From Porphyromonadaceae bacterium UBA7042 (GTDB taxonomy: Bacteria; Bacteroidota; Bacteroidia; Bacteroidales; Muribaculaceae): a stretch of 29,346 bases of DNA. The stretch's first letter is position 1; each line of letters opens with the position of its first letter. The notes beneath the pieces were generated by a model that did not search any database, was not told where the DNA came from, and saw only the letters and a program-made list of their open reading frames with translations. The stretch lies in assembly GCA_002494015.1 (NCBI GenBank), contig DLAR01000042.1, forward strand, positions 1-29,346, in the 5' to 3' direction. Both the position numbers and the translations under genes were made by a program. Below are positions 17,952 to 25,060 of the stretch, in pieces.

Positions 17952-18905
17952 TTACAATTTAAAAGCCACATTGTCGACATAGAGATTCAACCCTTCAGTC
18001 CCGACGTAGGGTTCGCCGTTTCCGGCCGACATCATTAATATCACATGAGTAGGCGTGGCATTTTCGTTATCCCACCCCTCCTCTATCACCGGGACCAGTT
18101 TCCCCTTGGAATTTTTGGCATAATAGACATTGTTGCCGTTGCGAAGGCCGAGATAACCGGCGTATCCCGGTTTGACCGACGCATTTCCATATACAATCGG
18201 CAGCGAAAAACCGTTTACCCACCCCGATGACGTTGTGAAAAGTTTCCCGGCCGTACCCACGCGCTTGGCGTGCAACCCACCTTCGGCATCTTCCCACCGG
18301 CGTTGCAGAAAGACGAAAACGACTGCGTCATCATGACCCGGCAGTGTTTTTTTACCGCCAAATCCAGACGACTTTACCCGCGTGTTGGTCGCGGGCATAT
18401 CAACCTTATAATCAAACACCAGTGCCTTAGGACGCCTTGTATACGCGACCCCCATATCCATTTTGGAATATGGATTCTTGGTGCTTGTTATCGGTTCATA
18501 CATCTGTCCGAGAAAAATCGACCCGGCCACCATCACGTCCATATTAATCAGTCCGAGGACTTTGACACGCTCCATGAGGGTGGACAGTTTCGCACACTTA
18601 TTGCCGCCCCCGCGGTCGTGGGGGAAAACCGCATTTGACCCCTTGGTCACTCCCGACACTTTGGCATAAACATTGCTCGTTGCCCAAGGAGATCCACCGG
18701 CAGGGTAATAAGGCTTGTTCCCGCCAATCGTCGCGGCAGGGCCAATCTCATATATGGTTTTGTCGTGACCACCGATTACGGCAGACTCGTGTATGTTGCG
18801 GGTGACCCACTGGTTGAAATCGCCATATTTGATTTTTTCGAGCCTTTGCGACTGCGCCGAAACAGCAATCAGCACAGTCGAAGCAAATAGTGAAATCCTG
18901 TTCAT
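17952..18905 (-). CDS. Secreted PCMD-like (putative carbohydrate metabolism domain) protein
   Basis: The 317-residue protein starts with a signal peptide (MNRISLFASTVLIAVSAQS, cleaved near residue 19). The rest is a single beta-rich domain that resembles the PCMD family of Bacteroidota: an early YGDFNQWVTRNI element, a KTIYEIGP segment, a SSGFGGKK loop and a final GTEGLNLYVDNVAFKL. That last strand is typical of such carbohydrate-binding-like jelly-roll domains. Assignment to PCMD is by pattern memory, so moderate. No catalytic residues can be named. Start ATG 18905 is chosen because a longer frame from 18956 places 17 residues before the signal peptide. A weak -7-like GATTTTTG lies at 18927-18934 on the minus strand. 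Divergent from the Omp85 operon. Confidence 0.7.
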   Translation of the reverse strand: MNRISLFASTVLIAVSAQSQRLEKIKYGDFNQWVTRNIHESAVIGGHDKTIYEIGPAATIGGNKPYYPAGGSPWATSNVYAKVSGVTKGSNAVFPHDRGGGNKCAKLSTLMERVKVLGLINMDVMVAGSIFLGQMYEPITSTKNPYSKMDMGVAYTRRPKALVFDYKVDMPATNTRVKSSGFGGKKTLPGHDDAVVFVFLQRRWEDAEGGLHAKRVGTAGKLFTTSSGWVNGFSLPIVYGNASVKPGYAGYLGLRNGNNVYYAKNSKGKLVPVIEEGWDNENATPTHVILMMSAGNGEPYVGTEGLNLYVDNVAFKL

Positions 18906-19021
18906 AATGTATCGTGGTTTGAGCTGCAAAAATCGCCATTTTATCTTAAACAGCATAATTATATAACATATAGACTAATTTTGGTGAAATATTGCAGAAT
19001 CCTCCTGAAATAAAAACTTAT

Positions 19022-19029
19022 TAACTTTG
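19022..19029 (+). promoter_or_regulatory. Promoter -7 box of the Omp85-phosphoethanolamine transferase operon
   Basis: TAACTTTG followed by CA, about 98 bases before the ATG at 19127. The nearest TTG upstream (18994-18996) is 25 bases away, longer than usual, so strength is uncertain. It is followed directly by the palindrome at 19030-19041. Confidence 0.5.
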
Positions 19030-19041
19030 CAAAACGTTTTG
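19030..19041. promoter_or_regulatory. 12-bp palindrome at the predicted transcription start (operator candidate)
   Basis: CAAAACGTTTTG is a perfect 12-bp palindrome starting one base after the -7 box, so it would cover the transcription start. The central ACGT with A/T flanks resembles LacI-family half-site architecture; no regulator gene is nearby. Confidence 0.4.
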
Positions 19042-19126
19042 ATAGGAAAAGATTCATTATTTTGACCAAGTTAATTTACTAACATATTTTCATCGCTAAA
19101 TGTTTCCTGCCGATATTCGACATATT

Positions 19127-20284
19127 ATGCAACGGATTCTTACCGGCCTGTTTACGGTGCTGGTTTCGACAATTTCGCTGTCGGCTGCGGAACATGACCA
19201 GCCCCGCGACTCCCTGACAGGGACAAAGCGCAATATTGTAACAAAAATAATTGACTATTTCGGCACTGCCAACAAGCATGAGCTAAGTCGCAGACCTGAT
19301 TTCAGTATAATCGGAGGCCCGCATTATTCAAGCGACACAAAATTCGGCATCGGACTTGTCGCAGCCGGGATATACAGCACCGACCCCTCCGACACGACCC
19401 TGTACCCCTCCAATTTCTCACTTTACGGCGACATCTCTACGGCCGGATTCTACATGATTGGAATCCGCGGCTCCCACATCTTTCCGCGTGACACCCGACG
19501 CATAAACTATGACATATATCTGTCATCGTTCACAACTTACTTTTGGGGAATAGGCTACACATATAACAGCCGCGACAAAAACAAGACCTCTTACAAAGAT
19601 CTGCGTGTCACAATCAGCGCAGACTACCTGTGGCGCATAGGGCGGCACATATATGCGGGCCCGACTGTCGAGTATAATTTCATACGCGCGTCAGACATAA
19701 AAGCCAACGAATTCCTCTGGGGAGGAGAATCACGCTCCACCAACAGCTATGGCATCGGGGTGACAGCGCGTTATGACACCCGTGACCATCTCACCGATCC
19801 TTACAGCGGATGGTTCATACAGATTGACCAGCGTTTTTATCCACGGTTTCTTTTCAACGGCAATTATAACTTCTCGGCCACCGAAATCGGGATAAACAAC
19901 TATACATCAGTCTGGAAAGGTGGCGTGATAGCATCACGCGCCCATTTGGACTACACAATAGGCCACACCCCGTGGGGTCTGTTGCCATCGCTCGGAGGCA
20001 GTCACACCATGCGCGGCTACTATGAAGGCCGTTACCGTGACAAGATTGCCACCGACGTAACCATCGAGCTGCGACAGCACATCTATCGCCGCAGCGGGGC
20101 CGTGGTATGGTTAGGAGCCGGAAGCATAATGGAAAAATTCAGCGACTTCAGGTGGAAAGACATTCTGCCTAATGCCGGAATCGGCTACCGCTGGGAGTTC
20201 AAAAAACGCACCAACGTCCGTCTTGACTTAGGCTTTGGCAAAGGAGAATGGGGATTTATATTCAACATTAACGAGGCATTCTGA
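19127..20284 (+). CDS. Omp85/BamA-like outer-membrane barrel protein without POTRA domains
   Basis: The 385-residue protein has a signal peptide (MQRILTGLFTVLVSTISLSAA) followed after a short linker directly by a predicted 16-strand-type barrel of alternating hydrophobic strands (for example FSLYGDISTAGFYMIG). It contains the Omp85 loop-6 signature MRGY (in GSHTMRGYYEGRYRD) and ends in Phe (IFNINEAF), as outer-membrane proteins do. No POTRA repeats are present, so it is a short member of the bacterial surface-antigen (D15) family rather than BamA itself. Start ATG 19127 puts the signal peptide at the N-terminus; a longer frame from 19100 adds nine residues. Its stop overlaps the next gene's ATG (TGATG), implying translational coupling to the phosphoethanolamine transferase. 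Confidence 0.85.
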   Translation: MQRILTGLFTVLVSTISLSAAEHDQPRDSLTGTKRNIVTKIIDYFGTANKHELSRRPDFSIIGGPHYSSDTKFGIGLVAAGIYSTDPSDTTLYPSNFSLYGDISTAGFYMIGIRGSHIFPRDTRRINYDIYLSSFTTYFWGIGYTYNSRDKNKTSYKDLRVTISADYLWRIGRHIYAGPTVEYNFIRASDIKANEFLWGGESRSTNSYGIGVTARYDTRDHLTDPYSGWFIQIDQRFYPRFLFNGNYNFSATEIGINNYTSVWKGGVIASRAHLDYTIGHTPWGLLPSLGGSHTMRGYYEGRYRDKIATDVTIELRQHIYRRSGAVVWLGAGSIMEKFSDFRWKDILPNAGIGYRWEFKKRTNVRLDLGFGKGEWGFIFNINEAF

Positions 20285-22020
20285 TGAACGAGAAAGAACA
20301 AAATACAGCCAAGTGGTTGCCGGGGACAATACTCATCTACTTTTTGGCAACACTAACCATCCCCAATATCATCCTTGCCATGACCGAACGGCTCACGCTG
20401 TGGGGTGCGGCAACATGTATCATACTTCCTTCCGGCATCTATGTCCTTTTCAGCTCGTTCTTCCGCAACGGCGGACGCACAATATGGCTTCTTTTCCCAC
20501 TGACATTTCTCGCCGCATTCCAGATTGTGCTATTATATCTGTATGGCCGCAGCATCATTGCCGTGGATATGTTTTTGAACCTGACAACGACCAATTCGAG
20601 CGAAGCGGCCGAACTGCTCGGAAACCTTTGGCCCGCAGTATTGCTCGTCGTCATCCTGTATGTGCCGACTCTTGTCGGAGCGACATGGATGATAGCCACT
20701 CACCGGCTTGTTTCGGCAAAATTGTTATCAATAATGCGGCGTATCGGGTTCTCAGTAACCATTTTAGGCATTATAACCCTGTCGGTTTCATATCTCACCG
20801 GGCCCTATTCGATTCTTACCGATCTTTATCCGGTCAATGTATTCTATAATATCAGACTGGCTGTAGACCGCACAATAAAGACCGACAGATATTACGAAAC
20901 ATCAGGTGACTATACGTTTCATGCGACAGCGTCGGGGAATCCCGACGTGCGTGAAATCGTAGTCCTCGTTATCGGTGAGACCTCCCGTGCCGAGAATTGG
21001 CAACTTTATGGCTACAATCGCGAAACAAATCCCCGATTGTCACGAATCGACTCTCTTCTGATAGGGCGGCACACACTCAGCGAGTCCAACACGACCCACA
21101 AAAGTGTGCCGATGCTGCTCAGCCCTGTAGATGCGTCATGTTATGATTCGATATATCATGTAAAAAGCGTCGTGACCGCTTTCAAGGAGGCCGGTTATGC
21201 CACAGCTTTTTTCTCAAATCAACGGCATAACGGCTCATTCATAGACTTCTTTGCCAACGAGGCCGACACGACACTCTTTATAAAGGAAACAGGCAATCAG
21301 GCAATGTCCAATGCCCACGATCAGGCATTGCTTGACTATGCAAAAGCCATCATAGCCGACGATAACCGGAAACAGCTGATTGTCCTGCACACCTATGGCT
21401 CTCATTTTAACTATAATGAGCGGTATGACAGCATCGACCGCCATTTCCTGCCTGACCATTATCCCGAGGCATCAGTAGAGTATCGTGACAATCTGATAAA
21501 CGCCTATGACAACACAATCGTGGCCACCGACCGTTTCTTGGCATCGTTGATAGAAATCCTTTCTGACAGCAATGCCGACGCGTCACTGCTTTACACGTCG
21601 GACCACGGGGAAGACATCTATGACGACAGTCGGCATCTGTTTCTTCACGCGTCCCCTCTCCCCACCATTCATCAGATAACAGTGCCAATGCTTGCATGGC
21701 TGTCGCCACGCTTTACCCGTCACCATCCCGACGCATACAGCATCATGAAATCCAATATGGGAAAGGAAATTTCGTCATCACGCTCGTTTTTTTACACGGC
21801 ACTCTCGCTGGGCGGAATACAGACCCGGGTAGCCGACCCCGCAGCATCCCTGCTGTCACCCGATTATGAACCGCGATTGGCCCCGCTCTATCTCAACGAC
21901 CATAACCGGCCGGTAGATTGCCGCATTATAACTCACACGACACCGGAATATTGTGTGACAAAAAATATATTTCAGCAAAAAAATGTCAATTCTATTGCAT
22001 TGCGCGGGAAAAATATTTAA
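20284..22020 (+). CDS. Phosphoethanolamine transferase, EptA-like (sulfatase superfamily)
   Basis: Inner-membrane enzyme of 578 residues: about five N-terminal membrane helices (to about 170), then a periplasmic alkaline-phosphatase/sulfatase-fold domain. The zinc-site nucleophile motif is GETSRAEN (231-238, Glu232 and Thr233), and the second metal motif is SDHGED (Asp440, His441). The family moves phosphoethanolamine from phosphatidylethanolamine to lipid A or other glycans, lowering negative charge and sensitivity to cationic peptides. Here the acceptor is not determined. It is translationally coupled to the outer-membrane barrel upstream (1-base overlap), an arrangement that points to an envelope role for both. 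Its stop codon TAA doubles as the start of the next gene's -7 box. Confidence 0.9.
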   Translation: MNEKEQNTAKWLPGTILIYFLATLTIPNIILAMTERLTLWGAATCIILPSGIYVLFSSFFRNGGRTIWLLFPLTFLAAFQIVLLYLYGRSIIAVDMFLNLTTTNSSEAAELLGNLWPAVLLVVILYVPTLVGATWMIATHRLVSAKLLSIMRRIGFSVTILGIITLSVSYLTGPYSILTDLYPVNVFYNIRLAVDRTIKTDRYYETSGDYTFHATASGNPDVREIVVLVIGETSRAENWQLYGYNRETNPRLSRIDSLLIGRHTLSESNTTHKSVPMLLSPVDASCYDSIYHVKSVVTAFKEAGYATAFFSNQRHNGSFIDFFANEADTTLFIKETGNQAMSNAHDQALLDYAKAIIADDNRKQLIVLHTYGSHFNYNERYDSIDRHFLPDHYPEASVEYRDNLINAYDNTIVATDRFLASLIEILSDSNADASLLYTSDHGEDIYDDSRHLFLHASPLPTIHQITVPMLAWLSPRFTRHHPDAYSIMKSNMGKEISSSRSFFYTALSLGGIQTRVADPAASLLSPDYEPRLAPLYLNDHNRPVDCRIITHTTPEYCVTKNIFQQKNVNSIALRGKNI

Positions 22021-22025
22021 CTTTG
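21995..22025 (+). promoter_or_regulatory. Promoter of the ECF sigma factor gene, overlapping the upstream stop codon
   Basis: TTG (21995-21997), 20 bases, TAACTTTG (22018-22025). The first three bases of the -7 box are the TAA stop of the phosphoethanolamine transferase gene, so most of the promoter lies inside that coding region. Confidence 0.72.
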
Positions 22026-22122
22026 CAACAACGATAGAAGGAAACATTTATTATATAGTTACTATTAAAACCCTAAACGCCTATAGAACATTGCTACTCT
22101 AACCAATAAATTTAGAATAGAA

Positions 22123-22713
22123 ATGCAACATTTGACAAAGCTCACTGATGAAGAATTGGTAGCGGCTTATGCAAACGGTGAAAACAGCGCGTTTGACACA
22201 CTGCTGAGACGCCACGAGACGCGTGTATTTTCCTACATTCTCCATATTGTCAAAAACAAAGACATTGCCGATGATGTGTTTCAAGAAACATTTGTCAAAG
22301 CAATTATAACCATAAAACAGGGACGTTACACTGAACATGGCAAATTTTCGGCATGGCTCACACGCATTGCCCATAACTTGATTATAGACCATTATCGTCA
22401 GGAACGCACCGAAAATTCGGTATCTTCTGACGAGGAGGATTTTGACATGCTGAACCGCCGCGAACTTTGCGACGGGACTGTGGAAGATTTCATCGTGTCA
22501 GAGCAGATTGACGAGGATGTGAGACGCATCGTCATGGCGTTGCCCGACACGCAGCGCGAGGTTCTTGTCATGAGATATTACCGCAACATGTCGTTCAAGG
22601 AAATCGCCGATGCCACCCGTGTCAGCATCAACACCGCGCTTGGCCGTATGCGCTACGCGATACTCAACATGAGGCGCATCGCCAAGGAGAACAACATCTC
22701 TCTTGCCGTCTAA
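22123..22713 (+). CDS. RNA polymerase sigma factor, ECF-like (sigma-70 family)
   Basis: The 196-residue protein has only sigma regions 2 and 4. Region 2 (about 15-95) has DDVFQETFVKAI for core binding and WLTRIAHNLIIDHYR for -10 recognition. Region 4 (about 130-190) has TQREVLVMRYYRNMSFKEIADATRVSINTALGRMRYA, a helix-turn-helix. The regions are joined by an acidic linker (SSDEEDFDM). There is no anti-sigma gene downstream, unlike SusC/D-linked ECF systems. It resembles a widely conserved, probably housekeeping or stress, Bacteroidales ECF. The leader from the promoter is about 90 bases. A strong terminator follows. Confidence 0.93.
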   Translation: MQHLTKLTDEELVAAYANGENSAFDTLLRRHETRVFSYILHIVKNKDIADDVFQETFVKAIITIKQGRYTEHGKFSAWLTRIAHNLIIDHYRQERTENSVSSDEEDFDMLNRRELCDGTVEDFIVSEQIDEDVRRIVMALPDTQREVLVMRYYRNMSFKEIADATRVSINTALGRMRYAILNMRRIAKENNISLAV

Positions 22714-22734
22714 ATTACTCACGGATATTACTAT

Positions 22735-22784
22735 AAAAAACGGAATCCGCAAAAGTCAGATGCTTTTGCGGATTCCGTTTTTTT
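22735..22784. terminator. Bidirectional terminator between the sigma factor and PH-domain genes
   Basis: A 15-bp GC-bearing core CGGAATCCGCAAAAG / CTTTTGCGGATTCCG (22741-22755 and 22763-22777) with a 7-base loop, flanked by six A's on the left and seven T's on the right, gives a perfect 21-bp hairpin. It serves the plus-strand sigma gene and the minus-strand lepA-PH operon, whose stop codon lies in the T-run. Confidence 0.93.
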
Positions 22785-23208
22785 ATCTGTACACTTTGAT
22801 TTCAGGATTGATGCGGAGCAAATGGGCGACGAAACCGTCACGGTCGCGGGGCGAGATTTCAAGAGGCGCGAAACTTTTCAGCACCTTTCGGTCACTGAAC
22901 TTTATTGACAGACGGCGGGTCGAGCAAGCCGGTCCGGCAAGATAGCCGGTACAATATCTGACCTCGGAAATTTTGTCGATGGGGAGAGGATGGGGTCTAA
23001 AAAACTGATATACCACCAACTTGTCACCATCGACAGCATACCAGCAGCCGCCGATACCGCCAATAAACGCACCGATTATCATCACTCCGTATATCGCGGT
23101 GAGCCACCACGGCCAGTCGGGGGCGGCAACAACAATTACCCCGACAGAAAGAGCCATAACGGCCCATAGCCACCAGTCAATGCGGGAACGATAGACAACA
23201 GACCCCAT
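22783..23208 (-). CDS. Small membrane protein with bacterial PH domain
   Basis: A 141-residue protein: a short N-terminus, two hydrophobic helices (about 10-30 and 35-55, Trp-rich WWLWAV and WPWWLTAIYGVM), then a PH-like beta domain (AVDGDKLVVYQFFRPHPLPIDKISEVRY and LSIKFSDRKVLKSFAPLEISPRDRDGFVAHLLRINP). This matches the bPH/YyaB-like group with two membrane helices; function is unknown. Start ATG 23208 lies one base after the lepA stop (TGATATG), so the genes are coupled; an upstream TTG (23217) would overlap lepA. It is the last gene before the strong terminator. Confidence 0.82.
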   Translation of the reverse strand: MGSVVYRSRIDWWLWAVMALSVGVIVVAAPDWPWWLTAIYGVMIIGAFIGGIGGCWYAVDGDKLVVYQFFRPHPLPIDKISEVRYCTGYLAGPACSTRRLSIKFSDRKVLKSFAPLEISPRDRDGFVAHLLRINPEIKVYR

Positions 23209-23209
23209 A

Positions 23210-24997
23210 TCAATCAAGTTTCAGGACGGCAAGGAACGCCTTCTGCGGCACTTCCACAGAGCCAATCTGTTTCATGCGCTTCTTTCCCTTCTTCTGCTTT
23301 TCGAGAAGTTTGCGCTTGCGCGATATGTCACCGCCATAACACTTGGCAGTCACATCTTTGCGCACGGCTTTTATTGTCTCGCGGGCGATGATTTTTGCGC
23401 CGATGGCAGCCTGAATGGCGATGTCGAACTGCTGACGCGGGATGAGTTCTTTAAGTTTCTCACACATGCGCCGCCCGAAAGTGACGGCATTGTCGACATG
23501 TGTCAAAGTGGACAATGCGTCGACACTCTCGCCGTTTAGCAGAATATCGAGTCGGACCAGTTTTGACTCGCGGAAATCATGAAGGTGGTAGTCAAACGAC
23601 GCATAGCCCTTGGAAATCGACTTCAGTTTGTCATAAAAGTCAATCACGATTTCCCCGAGCGGCATGTCGAAAATCATCTCCATGCGGTTACCCGATATGT
23701 ATTCCTGCTTGACAAGTTCGCCGCGTTTGCCGAGACACAATGTCATTATCGGGCCGATAAAATCGGCAGCGGTAATGATTGACGCGCGGATATACGGTTC
23801 CTCAATGTGGTCAATGAGTGTCGGGTCGGGCAATCCCGAGGGGTTATGCACTTCGGTCACGTTGCCGTGCTTGTCATAAACGCGATAGGACACGTTGGGG
23901 ACAGTCGTAATGACATCCATGTCAAATTCGCGGCCGAGACGTTCCTGTATAATTTCCATGTGCAGCAACCCGAGGAATCCACAACGGAATCCAAAGCCGA
24001 GCGCCACTGACGATTCGGGCTGGAATGTCAGTGAGGCATCATTAAGCTGCAACTTTTCAAGAGATGCGCGGAGATTCTCGAAATCCTCTGTCTCAATGGG
24101 GTAAACCCCTGCGAAGACCATCGGCTTGACTTCTTCAAATCCGTCTATGGCCGAATCACACGGACGCCCGACATGGGTAATCGTGTCTCCGACCTTTACC
24201 TCGCGGGATGTCTTGATTCCCGAGATAATGTATCCCACGTTTCCGGCCGACAACGAGTCACACGGCTGCATGTCGAGTTTCAAGACTCCGATTTCGTCGG
24301 CATTGTATTCCTTGCCGGTAGCGACAAACTTGACGAAATCATTCTTGCGGATTGATCCGTTTTCTATCTTGAAATAGGCAATAATTCCACGAAACGGGTT
24401 AAACACCGAGTCAAAGATAAGAGCCTGCAGAGGCGCGTCGGGGTCACCCTCGGGAGCGGGAATACGCTCGACAATAGCACGCAGAATCTCGGGCACGCCT
24501 ATTCCTGTCTTGCCACTGGCACGGATAACCTCAGACGGGTCACACCCGAGCAGGTCAACAATCTGATCCTCCACTTCGTCGGGACGAGCACTGTCAAGGT
24601 CAACCTTGTTTATAATCGGGATAATCTCAAGGTCGTTGTCAATCGCCATGTAGAGATTGCTGATTGTCTGAGCCTGAATTCCCTGCGCCGCATCCACGAT
24701 GAGCAACGCGCCCTCGCAGGCGGCAATCGAGCGGGACACTTCGTAGGAAAAGTCGACGTGTCCGGGGGTGTCAATCAGATTGAGCGTGTATTCCTCTCCG
24801 TCGAGAGTATATTTCATCTGGATTGCGTGGCTCTTGATCGTTATACCGCGCTCGCGCTCAAGGTCCATGTCGTCAAGCACCTGAGCCTGAAGGGCTTTCC
24901 CCTCGACAGTATTGGTAAACTCAAGCAAGCGGTCGGCAAGTGTCGACTTGCCGTGGTCAATATGTGCGATTATGCAAAAATTGCGGATATTCTTCAT
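23210..24997 (-). CDS. lepA: Elongation factor 4 (LepA)
   Basis: Translational GTPase of 595 residues. It has G1 AHIDHGKST (11-19), G2/switch I around RERGITIKSHA, G3 DTPGH, G4 NKVD and the G5 region SGKTG. These are followed by the beta-barrel domain, two EF-G-like domains (III and V), and the LepA-specific C-terminal domain ending AKCYGGDISRKRKLLEKQKKGKKRMKQIG. Length and motifs match the family closely. It binds the ribosome and affects back-translocation or initiation-related assembly. It has its own promoter despite lying downstream of the ABC-F gene. Confidence 0.98.
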   Translation of the reverse strand: MKNIRNFCIIAHIDHGKSTLADRLLEFTNTVEGKALQAQVLDDMDLERERGITIKSHAIQMKYTLDGEEYTLNLIDTPGHVDFSYEVSRSIAACEGALLIVDAAQGIQAQTISNLYMAIDNDLEIIPIINKVDLDSARPDEVEDQIVDLLGCDPSEVIRASGKTGIGVPEILRAIVERIPAPEGDPDAPLQALIFDSVFNPFRGIIAYFKIENGSIRKNDFVKFVATGKEYNADEIGVLKLDMQPCDSLSAGNVGYIISGIKTSREVKVGDTITHVGRPCDSAIDGFEEVKPMVFAGVYPIETEDFENLRASLEKLQLNDASLTFQPESSVALGFGFRCGFLGLLHMEIIQERLGREFDMDVITTVPNVSYRVYDKHGNVTEVHNPSGLPDPTLIDHIEEPYIRASIITAADFIGPIMTLCLGKRGELVKQEYISGNRMEMIFDMPLGEIVIDFYDKLKSISKGYASFDYHLHDFRESKLVRLDILLNGESVDALSTLTHVDNAVTFGRRMCEKLKELIPRQQFDIAIQAAIGAKIIARETIKAVRKDVTAKCYGGDISRKRKLLEKQKKGKKRMKQIGSVEVPQKAFLAVLKLD

Positions 24998-25017
24998 TAT
25001 CTGTTATTTCTTGACTA

Positions 25018-25047
25018 CAAAATTAACAATTTATGTCGAGATTACAA
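25018..25047 (-). promoter_or_regulatory. Promoter of lepA
   Basis: Minus-strand TTG (25045-25047, within GTTTTG), 19 bases, TAATTTTG (25018-25025), about 20 bases before the lepA ATG. The -33 element lies in the centre of the inverted repeat at 25038-25058. Confidence 0.72.
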
Positions 25048-25058
25048 AACGTAATCTC
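25038..25058. repeat. Perfect 8-bp inverted repeat across the lepA -33 box
   Basis: GAGATTAC, 5-base spacer, GTAATCTC. It begins two bases after the ABC-F stop codon on the minus strand and includes the lepA -33 TTG. It could be a weak terminator stem of the ABC-F message (no T-run follows) or an operator for lepA. Confidence 0.55.
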
Positions 25059-25060
25059 TC

